A stretch of DNA of 64,000 bases from Carallia brachiata (taxonomy: Eukaryota > Streptophyta > Magnoliopsida > Malpighiales > Rhizophoraceae): contig JADCRB010000013.1 in the NCBI GenBank assembly GCA_021464245.1, positions 6,016,959 to 6,080,958 on the forward strand. The letters run 5' to 3'. The position numbers and the translations under genes were made by a program. Under the pieces are notes generated by a model that searched no databases, had not been told where the DNA came from, and saw nothing but the letters and a program-made list of their open reading frames with translations. Every line of letters starts with the position of its first letter. The stretch's first letter is position 1. Below, piece after piece: positions 25,624 through 38,000 of this stretch.

Positions 25624-28229
25624 TGTCTCCTCCTCAAAATCTACTCCTTGTTCCTGCTCTACTCTAACAGGACAAAACCTGCTGATCGCAAGATCATGGT
25701 TGAGACTCTCATTCATTGGGAAGGAGATCCATCCATCCATGGCTTCCATTCTTTCTTGGAGGATTTGGCAAAAGAAATAAATGGCCTAGTGCCTTTTAGC
25801 TTGTGGGAACTAGTAATTGATATGTTATAATTATGGTGTTTCCCTCTTTCAAGCAGTGATCAATAAGAATATTCTCTTTACAATGATGTGAGCACATATG
25901 TAACTGATATTTCTAGATTATTTTGCAAGACCATTGTTAAATATTTTAGAAATTTTGCGATTTGTCTCCATAGTTCTTTCCAATAGAAAAGTCCTTAAAA
26001 TGGGAAGTCTTACAATTGGGAAGCAAATTAAATAATTGTTGCCACAAGGAATTGAAAGCATATAAGAGCAGGCACATCCATCAGGGGTCAATTTTTAATT
26101 CCAAGCCATGTTACCTTACCTGTTATCTACCCTTTTACAGCATCTTTAAACTTTTGAACTAATGAAACCATTTTCATCAATCACATGTTCAGAACACAAA
26201 TACAAGAAAAATAAAATAAAATAAAAGGGAGACAATTTACAAGAAATATCGTCCCCCCATTGTGACCATAGCAACAAATCATATTTTTGACACTAAACCC
26301 TCTCTAGAACTCTACCAGAGATTTTTTTTTTTTTTTTTGAAATACAAGTTTCTGTCACAGAAATTATCAGCCTCAAAGTGGGTCCTTTCCATTCAAGTAT
26401 TTATAAATTTTACTTGTTTCAGAAATGAAATGAAATGAAGAAAAAATTAAGTAGTTGTGTAGGTAGATGCTAAAATTAAATGGTCTTTCCAAATATTTGA
26501 AGATAATTTAATTGTCAACGAAAATGGAAATTGATTAATGATGCCATGCTGGTTTGATCAGCTCCAAACTGACAAACCTTTAATCTTGATCGTTGTTGTC
26601 AAAAAACTATCACATATTAAACTCTAACAATTATGAACAATCATCATGAATTGATATTCAATAATAGTCCAAAATTGGTCAATATATAATCCAAGCAAAT
26701 TCTACCCCAAATTTGTGATTAAAGTTTTGTTCTTGTTGATTTGCTATTTTGACTACATCAACTTAAGCATCTTTGTTTTTTTTCTTTTTTTTTCTTTATG
26801 GCAATGTTAAATTGAAGAATCAAGGAAAATTAAAGTGGGGTTGAAAGAAAAAGACATTTCGGGTATGGTGACAAACAAGAATTGAATAATTTTTGTCATT
26901 AAGGTTTTTATGCATGAATTTTACCGCTGTGGCCGGCCTGGCCATGAAGGCAGGCAGGGCAGAGGCTCTTGGGGCCGCTTACAACCTTGAAAGGCCTAAC
27001 TAACATGCTTCCTTCTTTGATTTGCCATTGGTTTCATCTTTCATGTGCTTGTCCCAAGCCACTCTCTCCTTTGGGACGGCCAACAAGCGATGAGACAATA
27101 AAGATGGCTTTTGTTTTATATTAATTCATTCACATATATATACCATTTTTTAAATTCATCATGGAATTTGTTTTGTGTGTTTCTGCTATTGTTTTTGCTT
27201 GAATTGTCAACCAAGTTGCCAATTCGACCGTAAAAATTGAACCAAGTATGAATGTGTGCTAGTTTTTTTAAACCAGTGGAGAGCAAATCAACTTGTTGAG
27301 AAAATTTGACATAAAAATGCAGCATGATTGGTTTTCTTCACTGTCCAAGTTCAAATATCCAGTAAGGCAAATTGTTTGGTTTCCAACTTAAAATATTTTG
27401 TTTCGTTAGTATTGACAACTTAACAGCAACATCAGTTGTTTCTTTTTTTGTACCAACCAAAGACTAATTGCTATCACAGTGCCACTTAAAAAGATGCTTA
27501 CTTACTATAGTTAATTTGGAAAATGGAAAGTGGAATTAGAGCAATTAACATAATGTATGCGATATGGAACTAAAATGGTAGTTCTTGTATCGTGTAGTCC
27601 ACACTTGAGATTAATCACTAATGTAAATACGTTTAATATCTTTCCATTATTTTTTTTTGTATGGTTTTAATCAGAGTGGTCTCAATCATATGAAGGTAGG
27701 GAATACTACCATGTTGATATGAATTTGAATCCTGTCAGAGGTTAATGAAAAAGAGGCACACTGTCTTTTACCATTCGAGTAATCTCAGATTCTCTTAATA
27801 TCTTTTTATTTATGTGTCCAAAAAAGTGCACCCAATTTCTACTTCGGTGAAATTTTTTTTTCTTTTGCGCTGTTTCAATCTATTATTATAGACAAGGAGT
27901 AAAAACATATGTTCGTCAAATGCTGTGAATTGCTAATTTGTTTCCCCCTTTTGTGCATTTTTTTTTCCTAAAGCGTGGGAATCATTTGAACATTATTATT
28001 ATTATTTTTTTTTGCATTATGCTCCAAATTGCATAAAATTCTCGCTTATCACTCATCAATTTCAATATTTTTACACTCTAATTGTCAATGAGCTGCTATT
28101 TTTCAGTTAGTCACCAATCTTCTCCCAACTTTTAGAAAAAAAAAAATCATATGAAGTCATTTATTTTTTAATTAATCAATTCTAACTAAAATTTGAATTC
28201 AAAATTTTAAATCTTACAAAGAACACTAA
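25624..28229. other. Intergenic, AT-rich
   Basis: No gene, RNA or well-bounded repeat is seen. The part next to 25.6 kb would be the old promoter of the GRAS pseudogene. A T16 run lies at about 26,323-26,338. Many short A/T homopolymers are present. Confidence 0.4.
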
Positions 28230-28595
28230 CGGTGTGTTTGAAGTGAGTGAAAGGGTAAGAAAAAAGGAGAAAAGAAAAGAAAATAAAGAGGAAATAAAGT
28301 TATTTGGAGTAGTGGAGAAAGTGAAGAGAATGAAAATATGGTGAAAGAAAAAGTGAATAGTAATTTGTGAGAGAAAAAGTGAAGAGAAAATAAAATTATT
28401 TGAAGTGATAGAAAAATGAAGAGAAAGAAAGTATGGTGAAACAAAAAAGAATAGTAATTTGTGAGAGAAAAAATAAAATTATTTGAAATAGTATAAAAGT
28501 AAAAATAAAGAAAATAAAAAAAAAAGTACATACTAATAATTATATTTTTTTCTCCTCTCCTTTCTATCGCACAACCAACATATCCTAAAATTAGT
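28230..28595. repeat. GA/AT-rich repeat region with a 2.5-copy tandem repeat, possible MITE
   Basis: A unit of about 100 bp (AATAGTAATTTGTGAGAGAA plus an AAATAAAATTATTTGAAGTG-like stretch) occurs about 2.5 times between 28,285 and 28,500. The block starts GGTGTGTTTGAAGTG and ends near CACAACCAACATATCC, a weak inverted match, as in plant MITEs that start with GGTGTGTTTG. The long minus-strand open stretch here is a product of low complexity and not a gene. Confidence 0.5.
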
Positions 28596-29690
28596 GAGTT
28601 ATACTTCATTGATTCATACAGTATCGAGCACAATAAATAGCCCATCAATCCCAAAGTTGTAGGACACGGGAAGGGCCATTGGGGTAGCCCAGACCCAACA
28701 TTTGTGAGTCACGACTTGTTTCGTTTGTGACAGACATAGTCCATTAGGCCATGAGCAAGGTCTAGTTTCACATGGAGTTCAAGAAAATTAGTTGAACTAG
28801 TTTAATTCATCTCGAGACCAGTTGTGGGGTCCATCTTGTGATCTCAAAATTGGTCCGATTACAGGCCAGAGATGGTAACTAATGATACATAGACATTTTA
28901 CTCTAACATAAACTTGAATTGGGTTTGCAAGTTCCAAGCTTGACCAGTGCAACTCACCAATGCAATGCCTTTTATTATTATTTTTTTCAATTAATTTTAG
29001 TTGAGAGACCTTTAAATCTTATAATCAAACAATACAAGTTCTTTTTATTTTCTAATTAGTTCGTCCTTCAAGTCTTAAAAAAGATTTTAGTATCATTAAA
29101 CTAAAAAATTTCATTACATAACTATACTTTAAATAGCATTAAAATAATCTCGTTCTCACAGTCTATTTTATAGCATCTGATCTATTCTCTCTCTCTCTCT
29201 TAAAATTAAGTCATCTAACGTCCTTTGTTACTGATATCATTTAAAAAGTTCACTAAGTATTTTCTTAGATTAAAATTAAATGGTATACTAATGAATTATG
29301 GTTCACGTACTAGAATCAATTGAAAGTTCTAAATTTGAGTTCAAGTGAGAACTAATTAATTAAAAATAAAATTTATTGATATTTTGTGGACCTTTAAAAA
29401 AATGAAATTTTGGGTAAAACTTATTCCACTTCAAAACATGTTTTTAACGACTTAAACGTAAGTTTTTCTTTATTTTTTTTACAAAAAAGAAAAATATATC
29501 TATGCTGAATTTAAATTTAGAGAATTTTTTTAATAAAATAACATTCCACCAATACCCAATGCTTTTCACTGTTCTCAACTCTAACAGCAGCTACACGCTG
29601 AGGGGCATGCGCTGTCGTTTTCAATGAAAACGTCATTAGTGATTTACTGGAGCATGCTCTCCGTTTGTGTAACACTACCACTACATTTGA
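28596..29690. other. Intergenic, AT-rich
   Basis: No gene or bounded repeat is seen. A short (CT)n run lies near 29,190. The distal end merges into the NF-YC promoter. Confidence 0.35.
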
Positions 29691-29692
29691 TC

Positions 29693-29698
29693 CACGTG
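29693..29698 (+). promoter_or_regulatory. G-box CACGTG in the NF-YC promoter
   Basis: The palindrome CACGTG sits about 120 bp upstream of a TATA-like TATAAATTC at 29,811. This is a standard spacing for bHLH/bZIP control in plants. The motif is seen; its use is inferred. Confidence 0.5.
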
Positions 29699-29810
29699 TA
29701 CCTTAAAAAAGTAATTTTTTTTAACTTTTGCTCAGAACTCTGAATACTTGACGCGTGGCGTAGAGCAGATGCCACCAGAACTTTCTCTCTCTCTCTAAAT
29801 TTCAAAAGAC

Positions 29811-32316
29811 TATAAATTCAAAAGGCTTTGTTAGGTCCTCCCTGCCAACTTCAACCCCTCTCTCTATCTCTCTCTCTCTTAGTCTAAAGTTGTTGTCTTT
29901 CTCTCACTTAGGGTTTCTGCTGCTGGTGGAGAAGCTCTGAGTAACATATTCAGCTCATAAAATTGATAGGTAACTTCCTTGTCTGCTTTTACTCAATGGG
30001 TTTCCTCTTCTTCTTCTTCCTTTTTGGTGTACGGGTTGGTCCTGCCTTGATTGCTTGGATTGTCCTTAAAGAATTGCATGTGCTGTTTTATTATATGTCT
30101 GTAAGGAAAAGAAAGCTTTGAACTTTCTAATTGCAAATTTAAGCAAGAAGTAAAGTTCCCTTTTTCTCTCTTTGTTCACTTATGTCCCCCCACCACCCAC
30201 ACAAAAAAATAGAAGTCCTTAGTTGTTTGGAACTGAAAACACTGAATTGGGTTTTATATTTAAGTCACATGCAAAGAGTTTATTGTCTTTAGCTCCCTTT
30301 AGCAGTTTTATTATTATATTATTATTATTATTATTTTAGCGATTTAGTGATAAAAAAAAAAATTTAAAGGAGGCCTGGCTTTTGCAAGAAAAAATCTGAC
30401 TTTGGACTTTTTTGGTAGAAAACATTGTTGGGTTTTGTTTTTGGGTTTATTTCAAGAGATTCCTCTACTTGAACTTTTTTGTCAGCTAATTGATGTGCTG
30501 GGTTCTATGCATGCATGTGTTCTTCATGCATGTATTTTCCTATTTCTGGTCTGGCATTGTTTATTTCTTTTCACTGTCTTTAGTTTATGTGGTTTTAATT
30601 TAAATGGAATTATGGGTTTTTTAGCTGTCATGTTTCATTTAAAGCTTAGAATCCGGAAGAGAAGGAAACAAGGATCAGAATTTTTTTCTTTCGGTGGGTG
30701 CTTTTCTCCAGATAATTTGAACAGATAGGAATAGACCTTTTCCTGTTTCCATCTTCTTTCAGACTTCAACGTACTTTGATTTTTAGTTACTACCTTTTGG
30801 ATGTAAAGGTCTTTTAACTCGGTTTTTCTTTGAGTTTTCATTGTTAAAAATTCTTTGATGCATTGTCCTGCTGCGACACTCACATTCTCCAAAAGTCTGT
30901 CATGCACAAACAAATAAAAAGCTATCTTCAGAAGGCTTATAATTGCAATCTGTGCAGTTTTGTTTTAGAATTAGAGTACTTTTTCTTATTTTATTTTTCA
31001 TGGGCTTGCAATTCTCCGACCTTTTTTCACCTTTTTTAATTCTTGTCCTTTGCAGTGTGTGGAAAAAAAGTTCATCTCTGTTTTAAATTTCTACCCAAAG
31101 GGACATTCTTTTAGGTAAAATGCATCTGTTGTTTTGTTTCATTGGATGTGTGCGTCCAGTTATGCAATTGGTGTGGTCCTTGTAATTACATTGTCCTTGA
31201 TTAATATTAAGTGAATGTCTTGTGCTGACATAGATATAAGATGGCAGGAGATTCTGTTTAAAGTAAGATTGAGGAGGCAGGTCAGATACTAGATTTCATG
31301 ATTTTGATTGGAATTTCTATAAAAACCAATGAAATGGGGATTGTTTTAGCTGATAAGCAGGTTGCTATTGGAATTTGACATTGGAAAAATATCTTGTTGG
31401 ATTTTCCCTTTTGGAGACGGTAATTTGTTGGATGTTATGCATAAGGCCAAAGCATTCTGTTTGTCGAATTCAACTGCCAGAGATGTTGATACACAGTTCT
31501 AAACATTCATGCTTTGAGTTGGAATGTTATGTATACCAATGTGTTTATGGTGCAAAAGTCTCGAAAATGTTTTGCATCAGTGTTTTGTATGGCAGGAAAG
31601 ATTCAATCAAATGTACCTAGCTTAATACCGTTAGTGTACTTGGAACATATTAACTGATCAAAGATATGATTCATGAATGAGTGTTGATATTAAATCTAGG
31701 ATTATCCAAAAGAGGAAACATGCAGCTCAAGTTTTGTGAAAATTTTATATAGTGTGCAAAACATTAATTTTGTTTCACCCTCTCTGGTTCTCAAACTACA
31801 TATTACAGTTTGAGATATGTAACCAGCAAGATTTAACACTCAAATAGACAAGGCATGGGAAGCAAATCTGAAAGGCTATCTCATAATGGCAGCCAAATTT
31901 TCTTTAGGTGAAGTCCCTATGTAGTTGGTTTTGGCTTTTTGTGAAAACAAACAATGGGTCAGTTCTCTAGTACTAATTCTTCAGTCAAGGGAGATAGGAT
32001 GGAACTCTTTTAACTTGCACTTTTCTGGTGCAAAAATTCCGCGGTCGAGACATTCTGTACTAGTTTTGTTCCAATGTTCAAAACTTTTGCCATGTGATTT
32101 GTGTTCTGATGGCTACCTGAGTCGCAATTATTCTCTGGCTGCATACCTTTAGTTTCAGCTTGGTGCTTCTTTTTTTTTTTTGGTTGGACCAGTTGCTGCA
32201 GTATTCCTCAATCCATGATAATACTAACTCTGGACATGTATTGTTCTATATTTGTCCTTACATTGTAATGATGAGCAAATAGTTACAAACAGGTGGAGAA
32301 AATTCTATAGTTGACT
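29811..32316 (+). promoter_or_regulatory. Core promoter, CT-rich leader and 2.3-kb leader intron of NF-YC
   Basis: A TATA-like TATAAATTC at 29,811 precedes a CT-rich leader (about 29,855-29,905). A leader exon probably ends at 29,969 (TTGATAG|GTAACT). The acceptor ACAAACAG ends at 32,292, giving an intron of 2,323 bp. A further 24 nt of leader follow, then ATG at 32,317. Long leader introns are usual in plant NF-YC genes. No other coding signal is visible in the intron. Confidence 0.6.
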
Positions 32317-33168
32317 ATGGATCAATCAGAGCAATCACATCAGCAGCAGCAGCAGTCACAGCATCATCAGCAGCCTGTCATGGGAGTGGTAGCTGGAACA
32401 GGTCAGATGAGCTATGGTACTAACCCCTACCAAACTGCTGCCATGGTGGCCTCTGGGACTCCTGCAGTAGCTGTCCCTTCCCCTACTCAACCTACAACTA
32501 CTTTCTCTAGTTCCCCACACCATCTCACCTACCAACAAGCGCAGCACTTCCACCAGCAACAGCAGCAGCAACAACATCAGCAGCTTCAACTGTTCTGGGC
32601 CAAACAAATGCAAGAAATTGAGCAGACAACTGACTTCAAGACACACAGCCTTCCGCTCGCTCGGATCAAGAAAATAATGAAGGCCGACGAAGATGTTCGG
32701 ATGATTTCTGCTGAGGCTCCTGTTATATTTGCCAAGGCATGTGAAATGTTCATCTTGGAACTGACTTTGCGCTCTTGGATCCACACAGAAGAGAATAAAC
32801 GGAGGACTTTACAGAAAAATGATATTGCTGCTGCCATCTCCAGGACTGATGTTTTTGATTTCTTGGTTGATATTATTCCAAGAGATGAGCTGAAGGAGGA
32901 GGGACTAGGAATCACAAAGGCGACCATTCCAGTTGTTGGTTCCCCTTCAGATATTCCATATTATTATGTCCCTCCGCAGCATCCTGTGGGCCCTCCGGGG
33001 ATGATCATAGGGAAACCAGTTGATCAAGCGGCAGCCTATGGAGCCCAACAGCCTCACCCGCCAGTGGCATTCATGCCGTGGCCACAGGTTCAGCCGCAGC
33101 AGCAACAACTCAACAGAAGCAAAGCGATAGTTGATGCTGAGAGGCAGTGTACCATGACAGGTGTGTAG
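32317..33168 (+). CDS. NF-YC: Nuclear transcription factor Y subunit C (NF-YC1/3/4/9 type)
   Basis: NF-YC pairs with NF-YB through histone folds; the dimer then binds NF-YA and CCAAT boxes, or CO in flowering control. The coding region is one exon. It starts at ATG 32,317 ([10 protein letters not shown]); an upstream in-frame TTG at 32,311 is not a plausible start. An N-terminal Gln-rich part (CAG/CAA runs) leads to the histone fold from about residue 112: [59 protein letters not shown], all conserved. The C-terminal part is Pro/Gln-rich. As read, the protein is 283 aa and ends ...[11 protein letters not shown], which is unusual. In the frame reached if one base is missing near 33,110, it would end QQKQSDS at TGA 33,132-33,134, much like the family's usual TDS end. 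So the last 15 or so residues as read are probably an artefact or an allele-specific frameshift. Confidence 0.95.
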   Translation: MDQSEQSHQQQQQSQHHQQPVMGVVAGTGQMSYGTNPYQTAAMVASGTPAVAVPSPTQPTTTFSSSPHHLTYQQAQHFHQQQQQQQHQQLQLFWAKQMQEIEQTTDFKTHSLPLARIKKIMKADEDVRMISAEAPVIFAKACEMFILELTLRSWIHTEENKRRTLQKNDIAAAISRTDVFDFLVDIIPRDELKEEGLGITKATIPVVGSPSDIPYYYVPPQHPVGPPGMIIGKPVDQAAAYGAQQPHPPVAFMPWPQVQPQQQQLNRSKAIVDAERQCTMTGV

Positions 33169-33493
33169 TACATAGTTTGATCTTTAGGATTCGAATCCTA
33201 CTAGTCTTTAATTGTCTGTTTTAAGGTATTAGCTTAGTGTTAGTCCTTGTAATCTCAAAACTGAGTGGTTTATGCTAGTCAAACATGAGGCTTGTATGCT
33301 TTTACTGTCAGAAAACATCCGTGTCCTTTGTTCATCTTTTTTTTCGGGTGGTGCGTGGTGTGGTGGAATGACGACGGCTACTGTTTTTAGAGTTTGCCAC
33401 CTGAGGATGAAATGAGATTTTAAAGGAATCTGATGGTTATTGGTGCTATTGTTTGCATAAATGTGTCTTCTTTGTCGATTCATTAGATATACG

Positions 33494-33619
33494 GGGTGCG
33501 TTTGGTATGTGGTATAAAGTAGTTTGTATAGAATAGATTAGTCTTATCCATTATATTTTATGTAGTATAAGACTAACATACCTTATACTATGATTTTATG
33601 TTACGTACCAACTGCACCC
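33494..33619. mobile_element. Small MITE, 126 bp, downstream of NF-YC
   Basis: Inverted ends GGGTGCGTTTGGTA and, from the right, GGGTGCAGTTGGTA flank an AT-rich core. Such GGGTGYGTTTGGTA ends are common in small plant MITEs. No clean target duplication was found, so the superfamily is open. It may lie in or just past the NF-YC 3'UTR. Confidence 0.55.
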
Positions 33620-35082
33620 ATGATCTTTGTGTTTTGTGGTAGAGGTCAGCAGTTGAATTTTGTAGGCAGAGAAGTGGTTGAATGCTGCGAAATCTATCCT
33701 ACTTAAGTGGTGCAGGAAAAACCAATAGTTTTTTTTTTAATAACTATTCTAATTTAGCTGAGTTATAAGCTTCAATGAGAGTTGTAGAATAAGCTAATAT
33801 CACAGTGCTTTTAGAATAATTCAATTTTCGAGAATTCTAACCCCCTCTAGTGATTGCTAGAGCTTTTAGAGTTTGAGGGATAGTTTCTGGCAGATATTCT
33901 TAAAAATATTTGCTCTTTCTATGTGAATCTTGAATACATTATTAATTTAGTGGGCTTGGGAGTGATTATTACTTTTTTTTTTTTTAGTTTAAATAAGGTG
34001 ATTAATCCATGCTACCCACCTAATGGCTCTAATTTAAATTGGGGCTAATTATTATTATTATTTTTTTATTAAAAAAAAGGAACTGAAATGCCATTGAGGT
34101 ACGCTTGAACACTTGAACTTATTAGCATAAAACGCTGAAATGACCCTTCACAAACCCAACAGTTGTTCTTTGTTTTCCTTCTCTCTCTCTCTCTCTCTCT
34201 CGTTCAAGAATTGGGTCTTTCGTAATGCTGATGTTTAGAGCAAACATATAATTGTGTAAATTAAGTACTAAATTTCAAGCGGTGGGCATGGTCAGAAGCC
34301 GTTTCTTTCTTCCATCCTTCGGGTCCCTAACTCACATATTTCAGAATTGCAATTACTTACCGGTTTTATCACTGCTTTAGTCCACACCATCTTTCATTCA
34401 CTCTTCGCTCTTTTATATTTCAGAATGTTTTTTTGGCTCGTTTCTCATTGGGTTCTTAAAAATTGAATTTCACGTCTTATAAATACTTTTCTTTTTTTTT
34501 TTTTCCTTTCATTTATTTCATCTTTAGCCTTCTTTGATTGATTTTCCTTTCTTAATTCTTTATGATCCTTTGTCCCCCCCCTAAAAAAAAAAAATCGAAT
34601 CATCTATATGCATTTTATGGCTCTATATAGGTTATGATAATTATCAAAAAAAAAAAAGGAAAAAATAGAAGGCACTAGGGCAATAGTGTTGTTAGCCCGA
34701 CTAGAACCAAAGGCAAAAAAGGTACAAAAGAATTGCTCCAAGCATTAACCCTACTGGACCAACTATTCCCCCATGTCCAGGTCGGTTTAATAACTATGAA
34801 AGAAAGAACTCCATGACTATGAGCAACTGAGAATTAACTCTATGACGGTGCCTATGAAGTCACTTGTTCTGTATCCTCTTCAATTTGCTGGTATGCCCAT
34901 GCCTCGGCTAAAAGCTCGCCTGGTGCCGTCATGTTATCCAAGTGCAGGACCTTGAAAGTTGAGAGCCTGATTAGTCTTCGTTATAGACCAATAACCATCT
35001 TTTTGGAGCTCCGTCTGAACAAAGAAACCAACAAATTTTCATGCAAAAACACCAAGGTCAACCATATGCAAGTTACGATTCT
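33620..35082. other. Convergent spacer between NF-YC and FTSH12
   Basis: No gene is visible. It holds a (CT)n tract at about 34,179-34,201, several A/T homopolymers, and probably the 3'UTR of FTSH12 just below 35,083. Confidence 0.4.
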
Positions 35083-38000
35083 TCAACATCGATGCTGCGG
35101 CGCAGGATAAACATCCAGTGGTTGGTGTCGCAGCTTGTCCTTGCGAGGCAAGGCTCCCTCCTAAGAATTTTAACAAAACAAAATCACATGAAAAAAATAT
35201 AAACATATGTTGAAATTAAACACTCTTACTTCTGTTAAAGCAGGGAATTGATGGGTCTAAGAAAATACAACAATTGAAATTGAGAGCACAACAGAACCTA
35301 CCAGCCATAGGGAGAAGGAATTGTACAATAACAAGCATGTATCTCTAAGTACCATAAAAAGGGACCAGCAACAAGCATACATTTGATTTTGCTACATCCA
35401 TTAATTATCACTATAGTACGATAGCCAGTTTATGCAACGGTTAAAGTGACTCGGTGGACCCTAAGGTTGCCGCATGAGCAAAAAGAAAGCACAACTGCAG
35501 AACTGCAGAAGGCACAGAAATTTTCAAAGATGGGTTTCAACAAATGTTCAATGTTTATCAAGTAAACCTCACCTTTCTTTGAGATTGGCATGGTCTGATA
35601 AAATGGGCAGTTTAAATACCCCAAGTGGAAATGTTAAAGCCCTTTATACAAGGGTAGACAAAGAAAAACAATCAATGTTATAAACCGATAATTGACCCAT
35701 GCAAAAGTATCTGGAGACATCCAAGGCAACGAAGTTTCCTCAATTCTTTGAAAGACCACCATAGAATGACCCAGAGTTGGAAACAAATTACGGTTATATT
35801 CCCTCTAGGCAACTTGAAATAGAAGTGTATGCCCTTATATTAGCCAGTCTTCATGGGTGAAAGTACATGTGAAACCAGTAACAGTTATATTCCCCTGGGC
35901 AACTCCAAAAGATGAATAAATGTGATTACTTTAGTCGATTGATTGATTTAGGCTGATTGATTTATTCTTAGATGGTTTCCAGAAACACTTTCTTCCTATG
36001 TGTGCCAACAGGCGGTGAGCGCATATGCACATGTCAAAGTGCAAATAAATTTACAAGTGATCTTATTTATGCATTAAATTTGTTTTTGCTGTTTCTCTTA
36101 GAAGACACGGCTTAAATGATTATCGAGTATCCTACTGAAAACAAAAGGCAAGGCCCTTCTCACATTTACACTAAACTAACGGAATACAAATAATCAGAAT
36201 TAAAAGGAGAATACCTCTTCTGTGTTCACTTGGAATGGCTTTACAAAATCTTCAAACATTGTTGGAGAAAGTCCTTTCATTAGCTCATCAACTTCCTGAA
36301 AAAATTAAAAGACACCACTAAGTCAAGTAGTTTTATATTAATCATTCAGTTTGTTGTGAAAAATTCCAGCAAATTAAAATGGCAACTGCACAAAGTAATA
36401 CAATTTGGGAGAGTAGCTCTGAATTCCTTAAAGCATTGACAATGTACAATCTCAGACATGTGAACAGATATCAACAAGAAATAGGACAAGTTGGTTCCAT
36501 TCGAGGGAGGGAGAAAACAATATAAGAAACTCAGCATACAACCAATTCCAGACCGGATGAAGTAGATGAATGTACTGCAAATCTCTTCATATGTTTGACT
36601 GACCCGACAGGAGAGATAGGCCCCATCATTCACATCAGATTATACAGAGAAACAAAATAAGTTTTCGAAGCAACTGAGTTAGATATGTGCAGGGTGTTTG
36701 GTTGGATTAGTTGTAACATTCAGGAAAGAAAACATTCGGTCCTGTTATCAAACAGAATTTCTTTGAAAGAAATCTCCAAATTTGACCTCAAAAAAGGACA
36801 CATCGCTGCAAATACAATTCAAAGAGTGAAATGACAAGCACAAGAGGAAAAGCTCCTAGGCATTAGGCATAGGAGAATCATTGGTTTGTTCTTTCATCCA
36901 TTATTCCAGTTATGATCACTAATAATCGCTTTGTACGCTCAAAATTTACTATAGCACCTGCAAAAAATATAATATGTGGCCTGGAACCAAGAATAAAAGT
37001 CAAAACTGCAGAAGCCAACATACATCAATGCATCATCAAGATGCTGGTTTCTTAAGTAATATTATTTTACCCCCTACTTTATTCAGTTTTCATATATAAC
37101 AACAATAAGAATAATAATCCTTAATCCCAAATTTAATTATTCAGTTTTATATGCACGCAATAAAGAACACCATAGTAAACCAATGTACTCATATAACATA
37201 AATTAGTGAACACTATTTTTGTTTTTTTGAATTCACATACCATTAGATCAACCTGACAAATGCAGAGAAGCAAATTATGTTGAAAGGTGACAGCATAACC
37301 TTATATTCAATATCAATATGTTTTATTGAATGAGTCTAACGCAATGGATAAACCTGCATACTATAGTCATTAAAGCATTGCAACCTCTTGACGGTAAGTG
37401 TAATATAAGCATAGGGTATCATATAGCATACCAATCCAGTTATCCTTGATTTCTCCAACAATTCTGTAGTAATTACGTCCAGTATCTGCATGTTCTCCCT
37501 CAGTCCTTTTATTGCAAGTTCTTCTGTCTCATCGATGTACTGCACCAACATACAAACATTGCTATGTTCTAACCAAATTTTCAGAATTATGATTTTTTAG
37601 AACCATGAATCACCTTTGTCCTTTCTGACTCTGAGAGAATATGAGGCATTTACAAGCCATTCTTATATACGATGATTTCGTTGGTTACCAGAGAACCAGT
37701 CAAGAAAAAAAGGCGTGCCAGTGCACAGGGCACCAACATTGTGCAGTCTGAAGAATCAGTCAAGAAAATAGACAAATGATATAGGCGAAGAAGCACTATT
37801 ATTAACTTTTAGTACTTCTAGGACTGTCTCATCCTAATTGCTTTGAAGGATCTATCTTCAGATAATACCGCACGTAGGATCTGAATTTTGGGAAGGAATT
37901 TTCTGCATTCTATTTTCTATGGTCATTCAGTTATCTTATGAAAAACTCAAAAAATTGTTTCAAACTCTATTATAGTTTATAGTTGGCATTTTGGACAGCT

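Noticed and set aside
28226..28654. Long minus-strand open stretch (142 codons) rich in Phe, Leu and Ser
   Set aside because: It is the complement of a GA/A-rich repeat. Low complexity and the tandem repeat explain it; no family resemblance.
32311..32316. TTG codon as the NF-YC start
   Set aside because: Plant nuclear genes start at ATG, and an in-frame ATG follows at 32,317 with the family-typical MDQSEQ start.
32356..32927. Minus-strand open stretches over the NF-YC gene
   Set aside because: They are shadows of the CAG-rich and histone-fold coding strand, which is clearly NF-YC.
33186..33202. GGATTCGAATCCT palindrome resembling a tRNA B box
   Set aside because: It stands alone in the NF-YC 3' region with no A box or foldable tRNA around it.
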